The notes below the pieces were generated by a model that did no database searches, had not been told where the DNA came from, and was given only the letters and a program-made list of their open reading frames with translations. Positions 29,501 to 38,800 of a DNA stretch of 64,000 nucleotides are shown here, one piece after another. Source of the stretch: Lineus longissimus. Taxonomy: Eukaryota > Nemertea > Pilidiophora > Heteronemertea > Lineidae. The stretch's first letter is position 1. Every line of letters starts with the position of its first letter. The translations under genes were made by a program, and so were the position numbers. The stretch is taken from assembly GCF_910592395.1 (NCBI RefSeq), contig NC_088323.1, positions 2,418,001 to 2,482,000 on the forward strand, given 5' to 3'.

Positions 29501-31571
29501 GAACAGTACTCTGGTTTTCGCCCAGGTACGTTACATAACCCACTTTAGTTGTATCAAAATATGTTTTGGTGGACTCTGTTACATATGCAGGAAAGGTAAC
29601 GTGGGGAAGGGACATAATATTAGTGGGGTGGAGAGTTGCGGAAGTGGTGGAGGTCGAACGTGGGTTGTTTCTGCTCTGCAGGTGGTGCTTAGAGAAGGAA
29701 GTGGGTTTTGGGTTTGATGTCGTGGGAGTTGAGTCGAAATGTGTTGTGAGGGGTGTATTGCCTGTGCCGGCAAGAGTGAATGAACTAACATGAGTGCTTG
29801 TGAAGAGTGATAAGACAGGAAATGAAATAGTAGATGTGTTGGGAGCTTTGCTAACAGAAACTTGCGTAGATAGGTCAGTGCTTTTTGCTGTGATAATAGG
29901 ACTATTGGCCATAAGACTTGTGGTCATATGGCCACCGGTAATTGTACTACCGGTAATAGTCCAACCGGTAACAGGCCATGTTTGAATATCTGTGTAATAA
30001 TCAGGTGCAATTGCTGGAGACCCAATAGTTGCACTGAAATACGACGAGGGTAGTAGGTTACGAGTGTATAGCCAAGAAGGTGGATCCCCTAGATCTCCGT
30101 AGGAAGTGGAAGTGTATATCCCCGATGTTGAAATTGTTCGAAGCACCCCGGATGTGCCTAAGGACTGTGCCAGGGTGCTATTGTAAGTAGGTACCATTGT
30201 AGAGGACCTACGACTGTCTCTACTACGAGGAGTCAAATATGAAGAGGCTGCATCCATTGATACATTGGTAAAACTAGCTCTTATTGGTGTAGGTCCTGCA
30301 GTTGATGATCCGAATCCACCAGATCGTCCCTTCAGGCTGACTGCAGTGGTAACCGTACATGTCCGACACGCCGTAGAAACACTTCCCGAGGAGTATAAGT
30401 CACTTGAAGATGTTGCCAATTGGCTCGTGCTTGGGCTCCAGCTAACACATGTCGAACCAGGAATCAGTAGGATGAAAACACACACGTAGATCAATCCGTT
30501 GGTCGTCCCAGACAAATTTGGTAAAACCTACAATAGATAGTAGTGATTTCAAGCGTTAATCCGTCTTATATCATTTCTCTCTTTTGGAATTTCGTAGATT
30601 TGTTATCATTCACAGTAATTCAGAACTTATAAAGAAAGATTACAAACTGAAAATTGTACTGCATTCATAGATGCGCAACAAACGGTCATCTACCAAATTA
30701 GGAGACGTGACTATCCAAACATTATCAACATCGATCTTTGTAAAGCATGGCACTTATTTTGAGTCTTTCAAAGATATTGAGGAATTACATACTTCACACT
30801 GGAAAAGTCATTGTTCTTCAGTATGAAAGTAACGGCGAGGTGTCACGAGTGTTTATCATATGGTTCGATTCTATTGGTAATACTATCATCGGTATTAGGG
30901 TGGTATAAAGGTGACAGAATATTGTTTCTCCGCATGTACACGCAAATCTACATTAGATTTAGATGTATTACATGTAGATGATAAATCGCGATCACACAAG
31001 AGCCGGAGGAAGATAAAACACTTTTCCATTCACACAAATCCCACATTATCAGAAGACATACATTTCTTAAGTATATACTTAAAGCTGCATATTTCATTGG
31101 ACTAGTGGTTAAAGAAAGTTTAGCCAATTCCTGGCCGAGGCACGGGTTTAACCAGCACTTCTCTTCAGGTCAGGTGCGCAAAATCTTACAGAATACGCTA
31201 TGCTACGCCTCCGAATAAACTGTTAGAGGCCACGTCAAGAATCGCCTGGTGTGGGTGTCGGCCTTCGTAGAGAAATCAGAGCAGTACCGCCAATCGTGTT
31301 GATCGAGAGGGCTCCCCTCTTCCGAAAGAAAGCAACCCGAGGTGGTACCTCCCCTCCATGGACACAGGAAGGCTACCTGCGACTCCCCTGATGTGTGTTA
31401 CACGAAAATTAACCTACTTCATGCCTATGGAAAAATATCGCACACTGAAATGTCAAATCATGTTCTGAAGATCTAATAGACGAGAAAAGCCTACTATTGC
31501 AGTATTCTTACAATTTGTCTTACCTTTCCGTGATGCTCGATCCGACCAAACTTGAAACGCTTTGGTCCCAT
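22797..31571 (-). CDS. Transmembrane mucin with SEA-like, EGF and cytoplasmic tail
   Basis: Exons on the minus strand: 31571-31524, 30527-26162, 26034-25952, 25774-25719, 25075-24891, 24585-24435, 23674-23444, 23207-23171, 22976-22797, total 5,337 nt (1,778 residues), with all phases closing. MGPKRFKFGRIEHHGK leads into a hydrophobic segment, GLIYVCVFILLIPGS. About 1,430 Ser/Thr-rich residues follow, with 43-residue repeats and a polythreonine run. Next comes a SEA-like region (VYVCISIRIRFKNDLNASL to VENVINPYI) and an EGF module with six cysteines (PCVGHHCTHGHC to YSGERC). A helix, IAVVTIPIVLFSLVAVGIVM, is followed by a Ser-rich tail of about 90 residues ending TQPH. The architecture matches membrane mucins such as MUC3/12/13/17, which form glycocalyx on epithelia. 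Orthology is not implied. The start rests on an ATG in a GTCACCATGG context and phase 0. The SEA call is moderate because the GSVVV cleavage site is not seen. Confidence 0.85.
23867..24012 (-). mobile_element. 5S-rRNA-related SINE-like repeat, copy A
   Basis: On the minus strand it contains GTGGAAGTTAAGCAACG and CTTCGGATCGGTGACCG. These align with the 5S rRNA internal promoter (GGAAGCTAAGCA, then ACTTGGATGGGAGACCG). It ends in GTACGCGCCGG with CAATAC, like the 5S 3' part. The upstream flank includes ACGGCTTAACCCGCCGGCC. Copy B at 24124-24287 is nearly identical but has about ten extra bases, TGGGCCATAA (plus strand). It lies in a mucin intron. Confidence 0.5.
24124..24287 (-). mobile_element. 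5S-rRNA-related SINE-like repeat, copy B
   Basis: A near-duplicate of 23867-24012 in the same orientation, 257 bases away. The segment TTATGGCCCAGTGGTTGGCG on the minus strand also matches a tRNA-type box A (TGGCCCAGTGG). The element may therefore be a composite tRNA/5S SINE or carry its own Pol III promoter. Few differences between the copies suggest local duplication. Confidence 0.5.
26539..26585. repeat. (GTT)n microsatellite encoding mucin polythreonine
   Basis: About 15 GTT units with one CGTT interruption on the plus strand. Read on the minus strand they are ACA/ACG codons giving a run of about 16 threonines in the mucin exon. Length variation would change the protein without shifting the frame. 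Confidence 0.9.
27190..29470 (-). repeat. 129-bp coding tandem repeats of the mucin domain
   Basis: Units of 43 codons recur with the pattern LYSTDTGTSSATTTMDDFTY then (T/A)S(E/D)DV(H/N)TSP.PG. Phase-locked landmarks such as GTGAAGTCATCCATTGTGG (plus strand) recur at 129-base spacing near 27730, 27860 and 27990. The central units are the most alike and the outer units are more diverged, as expected for arrays homogenised from the middle. Each unit has many Ser/Thr O-glycosylation sites and a conserved acidic-aromatic DDFTY patch. Confidence 0.85.
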
Positions 31572-31713
31572 GGTGACTGATGATGAAGAGAGATAGAAAT
31601 CGACTTCGGTTTGAGATCGCTTGAAAACTAGAGAGGCTGCGTGTCACATCACTTCGTCTGTGTCGAATTAGGCGTATTTGACGTAATCATTTCTCAACAC
31701 TGACTATCTATGA

Positions 31714-31723
31714 CTTATAAAAT
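31714..31723 (-). promoter_or_regulatory. Possible TATA box of the mucin gene
   Basis: ATTTTATAAG on the minus strand lies about 145 bases upstream of the mucin ATG at 31571. It would give a transcription start near 31690 and a leader of about 120 nt. Only the sequence and position support this. Confidence 0.3.
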
Positions 31724-32475
31724 ATTCCTTAGTCCAAGGATATACAGAGAAATCACACGATTCTTTTCATGAAGCGATATAAGTACCGGTTCAGAAAATT
31801 TTCACTATCAAGTAGTTTCCGCCAACAGTGCCTGATTAGCCATCGTTAGCAGGAAAGCAAGGGGAAACTGCTATCATTCCGTTGTTAGTCCAAGATGTCG
31901 ATAACTGTAACCAAGTTGCTTAACCGTCAACAGTATATGTGTTCCAGTGTTGTCGTCTCGGATCACAGAATTTTCTTTGAGTATTTTGCAAGTCTCATAT
32001 ATTCGCAAATGGATCCATGATGAATATTTTACAGGGTAAAAATACCAGTATTCGAAATCTTCTTTGGTGTCGACACAATTTCGCACTTCATATTATTGTT
32101 CTTATTTTTCGGAGTATTTTCACTTTTACATCATTTTTATCCCATCGTTTCAGGGCGAGGACTAGTTGGCCGTTTTCCTGCTTCAAGCCGACGCAAATTC
32201 GCTATGAATTGAAAATACTTACTAATCATCGACAGAATGACAGAAATAAGTCGGAGTAATTCTCATTCATGTAGCGAGCCCCGCCCAAAATCCCATAGGC
32301 GATATGACAATGGACATAAATATTACAGTCATTTATACAGTATTTCGCTAAAAATATACGAAATGTATTCAAACTGAATTAAGTGTGCATCATTATTTTG
32401 TGATGTATTATCTCGGGATTTAGTCCTCGGCCTGAGTAGTCTCTGCCTGGGGCAGATCTAGCAAAGGGCTATGCT

Positions 32476-32960
32476 TTATTTGTAAGTAAAGATTTTGAGT
32501 GCGCACACACTAGAGGGATGATTCCACAACTCATACATATGTGTGCATACAACAGGTTTGCATTTTGAGCGGTTATTGGTTATTTTATAATATGAAAGGT
32601 CACCTAAAAGCAAAAGCGTTCTCAATATCGTCTTGGATAAACAAACAGTCCTTAAGCGATTTTTATAACTTTTATGCAACTTTGAATCATCTGCAAAAAG
32701 TGACATCATGATGTCTCTATTCACGACTTCAGGCAGATCATTAACGTACAATCAAAACAGCAGTGGCCCAAGAATGGAACCCTGTGGGACACCAAACGAT
32801 ACACTCTAGATAGAGGAGAAATCACCATGCAGGCCAACTCTTTGTTGCCTACCAGTAAGACATCCAGAAAACCATCGATACCAAAGCCATCGATACCAAA
32901 TTGATCTTTCTATAACCTTTGAAATAACACACAATAAAGAAATTGGCGATAATTTTCAAC
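32476..32960 (-). pseudogene. Non-LTR retrotransposon reverse transcriptase fragment (LINE)
   Basis: On the minus strand the frame reads FGVPQGSILGPLLF, then a stop (TGA), then LYVNDLPEVVNRDIMMSLFA and DDSKLHK. GVPQGSILGPLLF, LYxNDLP and FADD are the palm-domain motifs of LINE reverse transcriptases (CR1/Jockey-like). FADD holds the catalytic aspartates. In-frame stops and the short length show it is dead. Upstream residues (GRQQRVGLHGDFSS) also fit the family. It lies between the mucin and the DUF917 gene. Confidence 0.85.
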
Positions 32961-33070
32961 CTATCGTCCCTTTTGAACACTGGTGTGAAATTGGCCAGCT
33001 TTCAAATGTCGGGGTGTTAGCGGCGGTGGTGGTCTCCCATGCGTTGATTATGACCTATGTCATCATGTCG

Positions 33071-33292
33071 CTAAAAAAGTTGACCTATTGCATATTTGCC
33101 AACTTTACCCTGCATATCCATCTGGCCCAGAGCTACAGATATACTCTTAGATGCATTGTCTACTGATGGACCTCGTCCAGCTTGTTTGAAGGCAAAGTTA
33201 GTTTCGGGTGAAGCCGTAGGATATTTGCCCGCTGGACCACTAATGCAATATCCGGTGGTCCAGTTATACATATTTTGTAAGATTGCTTTCAT
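33071..33292 (-). other. Protein-like open frame, unassigned
   Basis: The minus-strand frame of 73 codons contains NWTTGYCISGPAGKYPTAS and GRGPSVDNASKSISVALGQM. The composition looks protein-like, but no family is recognised and no splice borders are evident. It may be a remnant of a transposon gene, since it lies next to the LINE fragment. It overlaps a plus-strand open frame of similar length. Confidence 0.2.
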
Positions 33293-33352
33293 GAATAAAC
33301 TATTTTTAATCTTTGCATGAACTGAACTTAAAGTGACCCCTCACAAAGCGGG

Positions 33353-33362
33353 AGTATAAAAT
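33353..33362 (+). promoter_or_regulatory. TATA box of the DUF917-family gene
   Basis: AGTATAAAAT, a consensus TATA box about 280 bases upstream of the ATG at 33633. Transcription would start near 33390 and give an uninterrupted leader of about 240 nt. Confidence 0.5.
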
Positions 33363-33632
33363 CTGGAGCAAAATAAGTTGGCACTCACTCATCTAGAGCT
33401 GCCGCGCATTTGGGCCTATTGAGTGCAGCGCAGTCCAATCCAAGCTGATTCCTCAGGGTAATCTTACCTTCAACGCAACCGAAAAAAAAAACTGAAACCA
33501 TTGTTTTGCTAGTTTGAAAATCGGTAGGTTTTAAACTGGTAGAGCAAGCACAGTGGAGACCACGACGACATATCAGCCCGGGATAGATTTCAAGTATCCG
33601 TCGTCCCCTTTGGAGAAGAAGTCACCGAAGTT

Positions 33633-35078
33633 ATGAGCCGCCGAGTTTCGAAAGAAGAGTGTGATCTCATCCTGCAAGGGGCGGTTGTCCTGGCTGGAGG
33701 TGGTGGGGGACCACTACACTTCGCAAGACAAATTCTCAATGTATTGGAAGAATATGATGAAGCAGTTATTGCAAGTCCAGGCCAGGTCAAACGCAACGAC
33801 TGGTTGACGATGATAGCCCTTGTAGGAACTCCATCAAAGGTCCAGCTGAGCCGAGTCAGAGACAGTAGTCATGCCAATTTATCTCAATTGCGAAGTCTAA
33901 GATCGCAAAGCAAACACCGAAAGAGGTCAACCTCAGTTGGCACTATAGAGCGCCTGATGCCATCATTGTACGAACGACTACATCAAATGACGTCTGTAAG
34001 ATTTCTCAGTTCCATCTACAAGAATAATCGCCGAAATTTAAAGGAATTTAAAGAAGATGACGTGTTGACCCCAACCAACGCGGCTCGAAATGCGTTTCTG
34101 TATTTGCAAAAGCAGTGCAGGCAGCGCGCCGACGATAGAGGTCATTACGACAGATTCAAAAACTTTAGACGATTTTCGTACCTTCTCACGGGAGAGTTGG
34201 GCGCAGTCAATATGGCCACTGCACTCTACCTCGCCGCCACAGAAGGCGTAGCAGTGGTGGACTGCGATGGCGCAGGGAGATCAGTACCGCAGGTCAACCA
34301 GATATCATATGCAGAAAAATTCCAGCTTGCCCCCACAGCAATTGTTTCGCCAGAACCAGGACCGAAGTTAGATCATGTTGCGTCAACGTTACTAGACTTT
34401 CCGAACGGTTCGGAAAATATGGTTGAGAATGTTGCAGCTTCGTTGATCGCGGATGAGAAGGGGCCGTTTAGTCCCTACATCGGGTACGGGACGTACGTTA
34501 TCAAAGGGGAGCAAATGAAGGATGTCCCAGTGTTCGGATCGTACAGCCTTGCTTTAGATGTCGGCAAGGCGATCAGTACGTTCTATGGCGAAGAGCGCGC
34601 GCTAGCAGTGTCACAGGCTCTGACCTTCCATGGCCGACCAAACAGGGTCGTCTTTCGTGGCATCGTGACAAAGAAAGTTGTCTTGGCTGACAGGACGATA
34701 AAAGACAATGGGTATATAGACATCGAAGACAAAGAACTTTCGACCATCATGAGACTTTGGTACAGAAATGAGATAATCATGGCTGGGCGGCCGGGGAAAA
34801 TACCAACATATATGGCACCCGATTCGATTTGTGTACTTCCTGCGAACGAGAACGCAATGGATATCAGTTCAATTCCAACACCGACCAACTCCGACCAGTT
34901 AGAAGTATATATTTTAGTCATACAAGCTGACGACAAGATAAAAACGAAACAAATCATCAACAGCTTCGAGTCAATTTACCCGACTTTCGGCAGCACGAGC
35001 GTAAGTGTCTATAACGGCAAGTACATCCCTTGGTGCGTCAATGACGAAGTTGGCGCTGAGAATGATAACAGTGAATAG
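33633..35078 (+). CDS. Intronless DUF917 / S-Me-THD family protein
   Basis: A single open frame of 481 residues. The N-terminus ILQGAVVLAGGGGGPLHFAR (residues 13-32) and the motif TGELGAVNMATALYLAATEG, followed by VAVVDCDGAGRSVPQ (about 184-218), are hallmarks of DUF917 (PF06032), now called S-methyl thiohydantoin desulfurase-like. Conserved pieces continue to the end (FRGIVTKKV, PDSICVLP). Typical members are about 360 residues. Here about 100 basic, Ser/Arg-rich residues (roughly 70-170) are inserted after the first Gly-rich block. The family is best known from bacteria, archaea and fungi. Having no introns while its neighbours have many suggests horizontal transfer or retrocopying. TATA box and poly(A) signal are both present. 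The substrate in an animal is unknown. Start: the first ATG in the frame near the promoter. Confidence 0.85.
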   Translation: MSRRVSKEECDLILQGAVVLAGGGGGPLHFARQILNVLEEYDEAVIASPGQVKRNDWLTMIALVGTPSKVQLSRVRDSSHANLSQLRSLRSQSKHRKRSTSVGTIERLMPSLYERLHQMTSVRFLSSIYKNNRRNLKEFKEDDVLTPTNAARNAFLYLQKQCRQRADDRGHYDRFKNFRRFSYLLTGELGAVNMATALYLAATEGVAVVDCDGAGRSVPQVNQISYAEKFQLAPTAIVSPEPGPKLDHVASTLLDFPNGSENMVENVAASLIADEKGPFSPYIGYGTYVIKGEQMKDVPVFGSYSLALDVGKAISTFYGEERALAVSQALTFHGRPNRVVFRGIVTKKVVLADRTIKDNGYIDIEDKELSTIMRLWYRNEIIMAGRPGKIPTYMAPDSICVLPANENAMDISSIPTPTNSDQLEVYILVIQADDKIKTKQIINSFESIYPTFGSTSVSVYNGKYIPWCVNDEVGAENDNSE

Positions 35079-35518
35079 GGTGTGGAGAAGACTGGTTTTC
35101 ATAACCTGACTTCGTATTGAGCTTTTTCTTCGCAAATTGACTTCCATAACGTTACATTTCCGGCCGGAAATACCCCCATTCCAGCCGCTCATATCATTAG
35201 TTCTCTAAAGGCGTCACCCTTGAAAGAACACAACGCAACTGAATCTTCATCTGCGTTGAAACCAGTCATAAAGCGATTCTGACTTGGGGAGTCTTTGAGG
35301 GGGTCGGGGACGCTCGTGGGTATTGGCAACACAAGTCAAACTAGTATGTATCGATACTGAAACTCCAACGCATTCGATGGTGCCATAGTCTGAAAAAGTT
35401 ATGAAAAGTTGAACTGCAAAATATAGTAATCAAAGCATAATTTCACTTTTGTTTTCGAGATGATGAATGTATTTATAGTGTATGTTGCCTTTCAGCCTCA
35501 TGATATAATTGTTTGTAT

Positions 35519-35524
35519 AATAAA
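35519..35524 (+). terminator. Poly(A) signal of the DUF917-family gene
   Basis: AATAAA in the context TTTGTATAATAAATGTAA, about 440 bases after the stop codon. The T/G-rich surroundings fit a cleavage region ending just before the tandem array at 35577. Confidence 0.6.
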
Positions 35525-35576
35525 TGTAATATTAGTAACAATGAATACTGCGTTGTCTTATTCTGCGGACTTAAAG

Positions 35577-35870
35577 TTTGAACTGACATCTGCCCTTGAG
35601 TCGGGTAAAACAGTCTGGTTTTACTAATGTTTGAACTGACATCTGCCCTTGAGTCGGGTAAAACAGTCTGGTTTTACTAATGTTTGAACTGACATCTGCC
35701 CTTGAGTCGGGTAAAACAGTCTGGTTTTACTAATGTTTGAACTGACATCTGCCCTTGAGTCGGGTAAAACAGTCTGGCTTTACTAAAGTTTGAACTAACA
35801 TCTGCCCTGAGTCTGTCGAGCGTCAGCTGGTGTCTGCCTTGTAGTCAAGAAAACAGTCTTGCCTTTCTAA
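35577..35870. repeat. 53-bp tandem repeat (five copies plus a decayed one)
   Basis: Units start TTTGAACTGACATCTGCCCT at 35577, 35630, 35683, 35736 and 35789, exactly 53 bases apart. The first four are almost identical, the fifth has several changes, and a sixth (about 35822-35870) is strongly diverged. It begins about 50 bases beyond the poly(A) signal of the DUF917 gene. Confidence 0.95.
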
Positions 35871-38800
35871 TGATTGAATCAAAAGAATATTCGGTCAAAA
35901 CGTCAACTTTCATGGTCCGATGAGCAATAGATTCATCTCGTTTAGTATGGTATACGGCTATGTACATGGGTCCAATACAAATGTACTAGTTATCGCATAC
36001 GTTATCATTGAATAGGATCGATGGCGGTCGCGCCGCCTTGGAAATAACTAGTTTATAACCAGGCCTTCAGGTGGCATGGTGATCGTTTCTAGTTTCAAGG
36101 CATTCATTTGATTGGCCAATATACAACTACAAGCGTTGATGTACAGGGAGGGAGAGAGGGATGGTTTCGATACGCAAAAATTCAAATCTGAAGGATGAAC
36201 AAATTTCTAAGTCCAAATAATTTTTTTCAGTTGTTTTTTTCTGCTGAAAATGAAGAACATCATCAGCCCCCCAAAATTTTGGCTTTGAAAATTTTTCAGA
36301 ATTTTGAGCTTATATGAAAATATTCATGGATAACAGCTAGTCGAGTACAATCAATGTACTTTAACAAATGATGTTACCTTCACACATCCTGTTCAGGGCC
36401 TCATCGGACAGGTTTGGACCTGATTGGGACCAGAAAAAAATCATCTTCATTTCGCTTAAGCTGCGGGCGATCTGGAGAATACGAATCGGAATTTGATCCA
36501 TTCAAGCCTGACATGACCCCTATCCACCGCCAGACTTATTGAAATTCGTATTACATTTATTAATAAAGTTCTATTGTGCTCAACACCACACACTATGAAA
36601 AGTCGGAAGGTTGGGGCTCGTCCTCTAGCACGATTATCTAGTTGTATGCCCACAATATCTTAAAAGCCCGACCAGCTGATTCAGAGTGTGCTCAATATAT
36701 GGATTTATTCGAACATGTGCTATTTGGAGATTATACATATACATTAATAGGACCTGCATGCATATATTTCGCACACATTTTTCAAGGTATATGATGGCCT
36801 AAATGGGAAAGCTCAGACATCATAATACATGTATTTTAACTATATTTACCATACGTTGTATAGGAGCATCGAAAGTGTACGGATAAACAAATAGTGCAAT
36901 ATCGAAGGAAAAGTAGTCGGGTCGTAGGAATGTCGTAAATAATTCATATTGGACCCTATATTAAAATTTTGTGTTATTGCTAGGGTCTTGTTGGTGGAGA
37001 CTAAGTTGTAAGTATAAGCAACGCCAGAGTGGCAGATCCAGAAATTTTGAAAAGGGGGAAGGGGGCCATGCCGAACCTGGAGAGCCCCAATGGTGTTATC
37101 TTGAAAACGAGGGACCGGTTTGGCTGGCGCCAGTTTGGGGTCTTCTCCCAGAAGAAATCGGAAATTTCGTAATTATTTCTAATAGTGAACCCAGGAATCT
37201 TCTGGATCAATACAGATCTCAATAACTCAGAACTTTTCTACCGACCACTGGCATTTTGGCATTTCTCTAACTCAATATGTACTGGTGTAGTCTTCTCTAC
37301 TCAGTGCCAGCTTTCGTCATCATCAAATGCTTGGCAGTCGTGGCATGTATAAACGCAAGTGTGTGTAAGGACGATTGGTGGTGGAGTCCCTTGAGGTGTT
37401 ATACATGTAGGCCTAGAAAATTAATATCCACATTCACTGTCACATTATAGTTAGCTAAAAAGAATCAATATGCAATATAGTCTAGGCCTTTTCATGTTGG
37501 CCTATAACGCTGTATACAAATACATATCATTCCAATCAATGCATAATAGTATATACTATTGCAATAAAGTACTTGGCACACAACTCAAGAAATATTTACC
37601 TTTAACAAAAGGGTCAGCTTCTCAGAAAAGTAAAAATATTTGGACTTGAGGGACAGATAACACCAAATTGATATATCACAGTATTTATTTACTTCAAGTG
37701 CCAAATATTAAAAATACTTTGTGGCCGACACGATTATCGACCACGGAGAGCTTTTGAACGAAATTAAAAACCCCTTGGAAAAGTGATCAGAAAGTAATTA
37801 ACATTAAGTTTTTTCCTTCTTGTAAGCAAAAATAATTGTGTGATCATATGTACGCTTTTATTGTAAACTGCTATAAAATTTTGACCGAAATCCATTCGCA
37901 CTCCTTGGTCATGTTTTGCGAAATGTGAAGAGGACCACTTGACCCGAAATTGCCTGCCTGGTCCTTCAGTTCGTGCCATTACGCTGCATGAAGTTATAAA
38001 CTTGTTTCTCAGGGCCTGTTTCAATTTTGGATGCCGCTTCATAATATTTCGTTTGTTATTTGATTAATAACGGCCGCTCCAAAGGACCTTACACGCCACA
38101 CGGTCAGATATCAAAAAACTTTTCAGGACAAAGATTGACAAATTGATGTGTGAACGAAGTGACCCGAAAACACAATTCAGTATTTTCAGACTTTTGTGTG
38201 TCATGAAGTGAATGACTTTTGTCCGACGTGACTTGTCGAAACTGGTAAAGCACGTAGCACTGGAATTTAAACACGCGATATCCCGCTAAGGTTCAAGATA
38301 TTGTTCAAAAATCGTTCTCACATATTATTTGTTTTCGTAACGTTTCTTAGCGGGATGACGCCCACTTGCAACATACAGGTTCATAAGGAAGTTTCCGTAA
38401 TTGCCCGGAATGGTGGGGTCGTTTTCGAAACATACAGTGTCAATCACGGTCAATGTTGAAAATGTATTTTTAAATTGACTTTTTTCTCGCTCGCTATCAT
38501 AGATATTTCCCAAAGGAGTTATTCTACCCCCCTCCCCTAAACCAACCCCCGCGTTGGTGTCAATGATACGGACATGAATATACCATTCTGTTTCATAAAA
38601 TCTGAGAACCTCGAAAAATCGAAGCCCCATTAGACACCAGACAACCTAGAAACATCAGTCTGGTCCACACGACCTGATGTAACAATAAGCATGAACACAA
38701 ATTGATGTATACATTGTTATTTCCATTCAGTATCATTAAAATAATTGGTCATTCGGTAGCGGGGTACATACCACATACAAATTGATACTTCATGATCGTT

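Noticed and set aside
30513-30515. TTG as the mucin start codon
   Set aside because: Animals rarely start at TTG. An upstream exon with an ATG in strong context joins in phase through the acceptor at 30528-30530.
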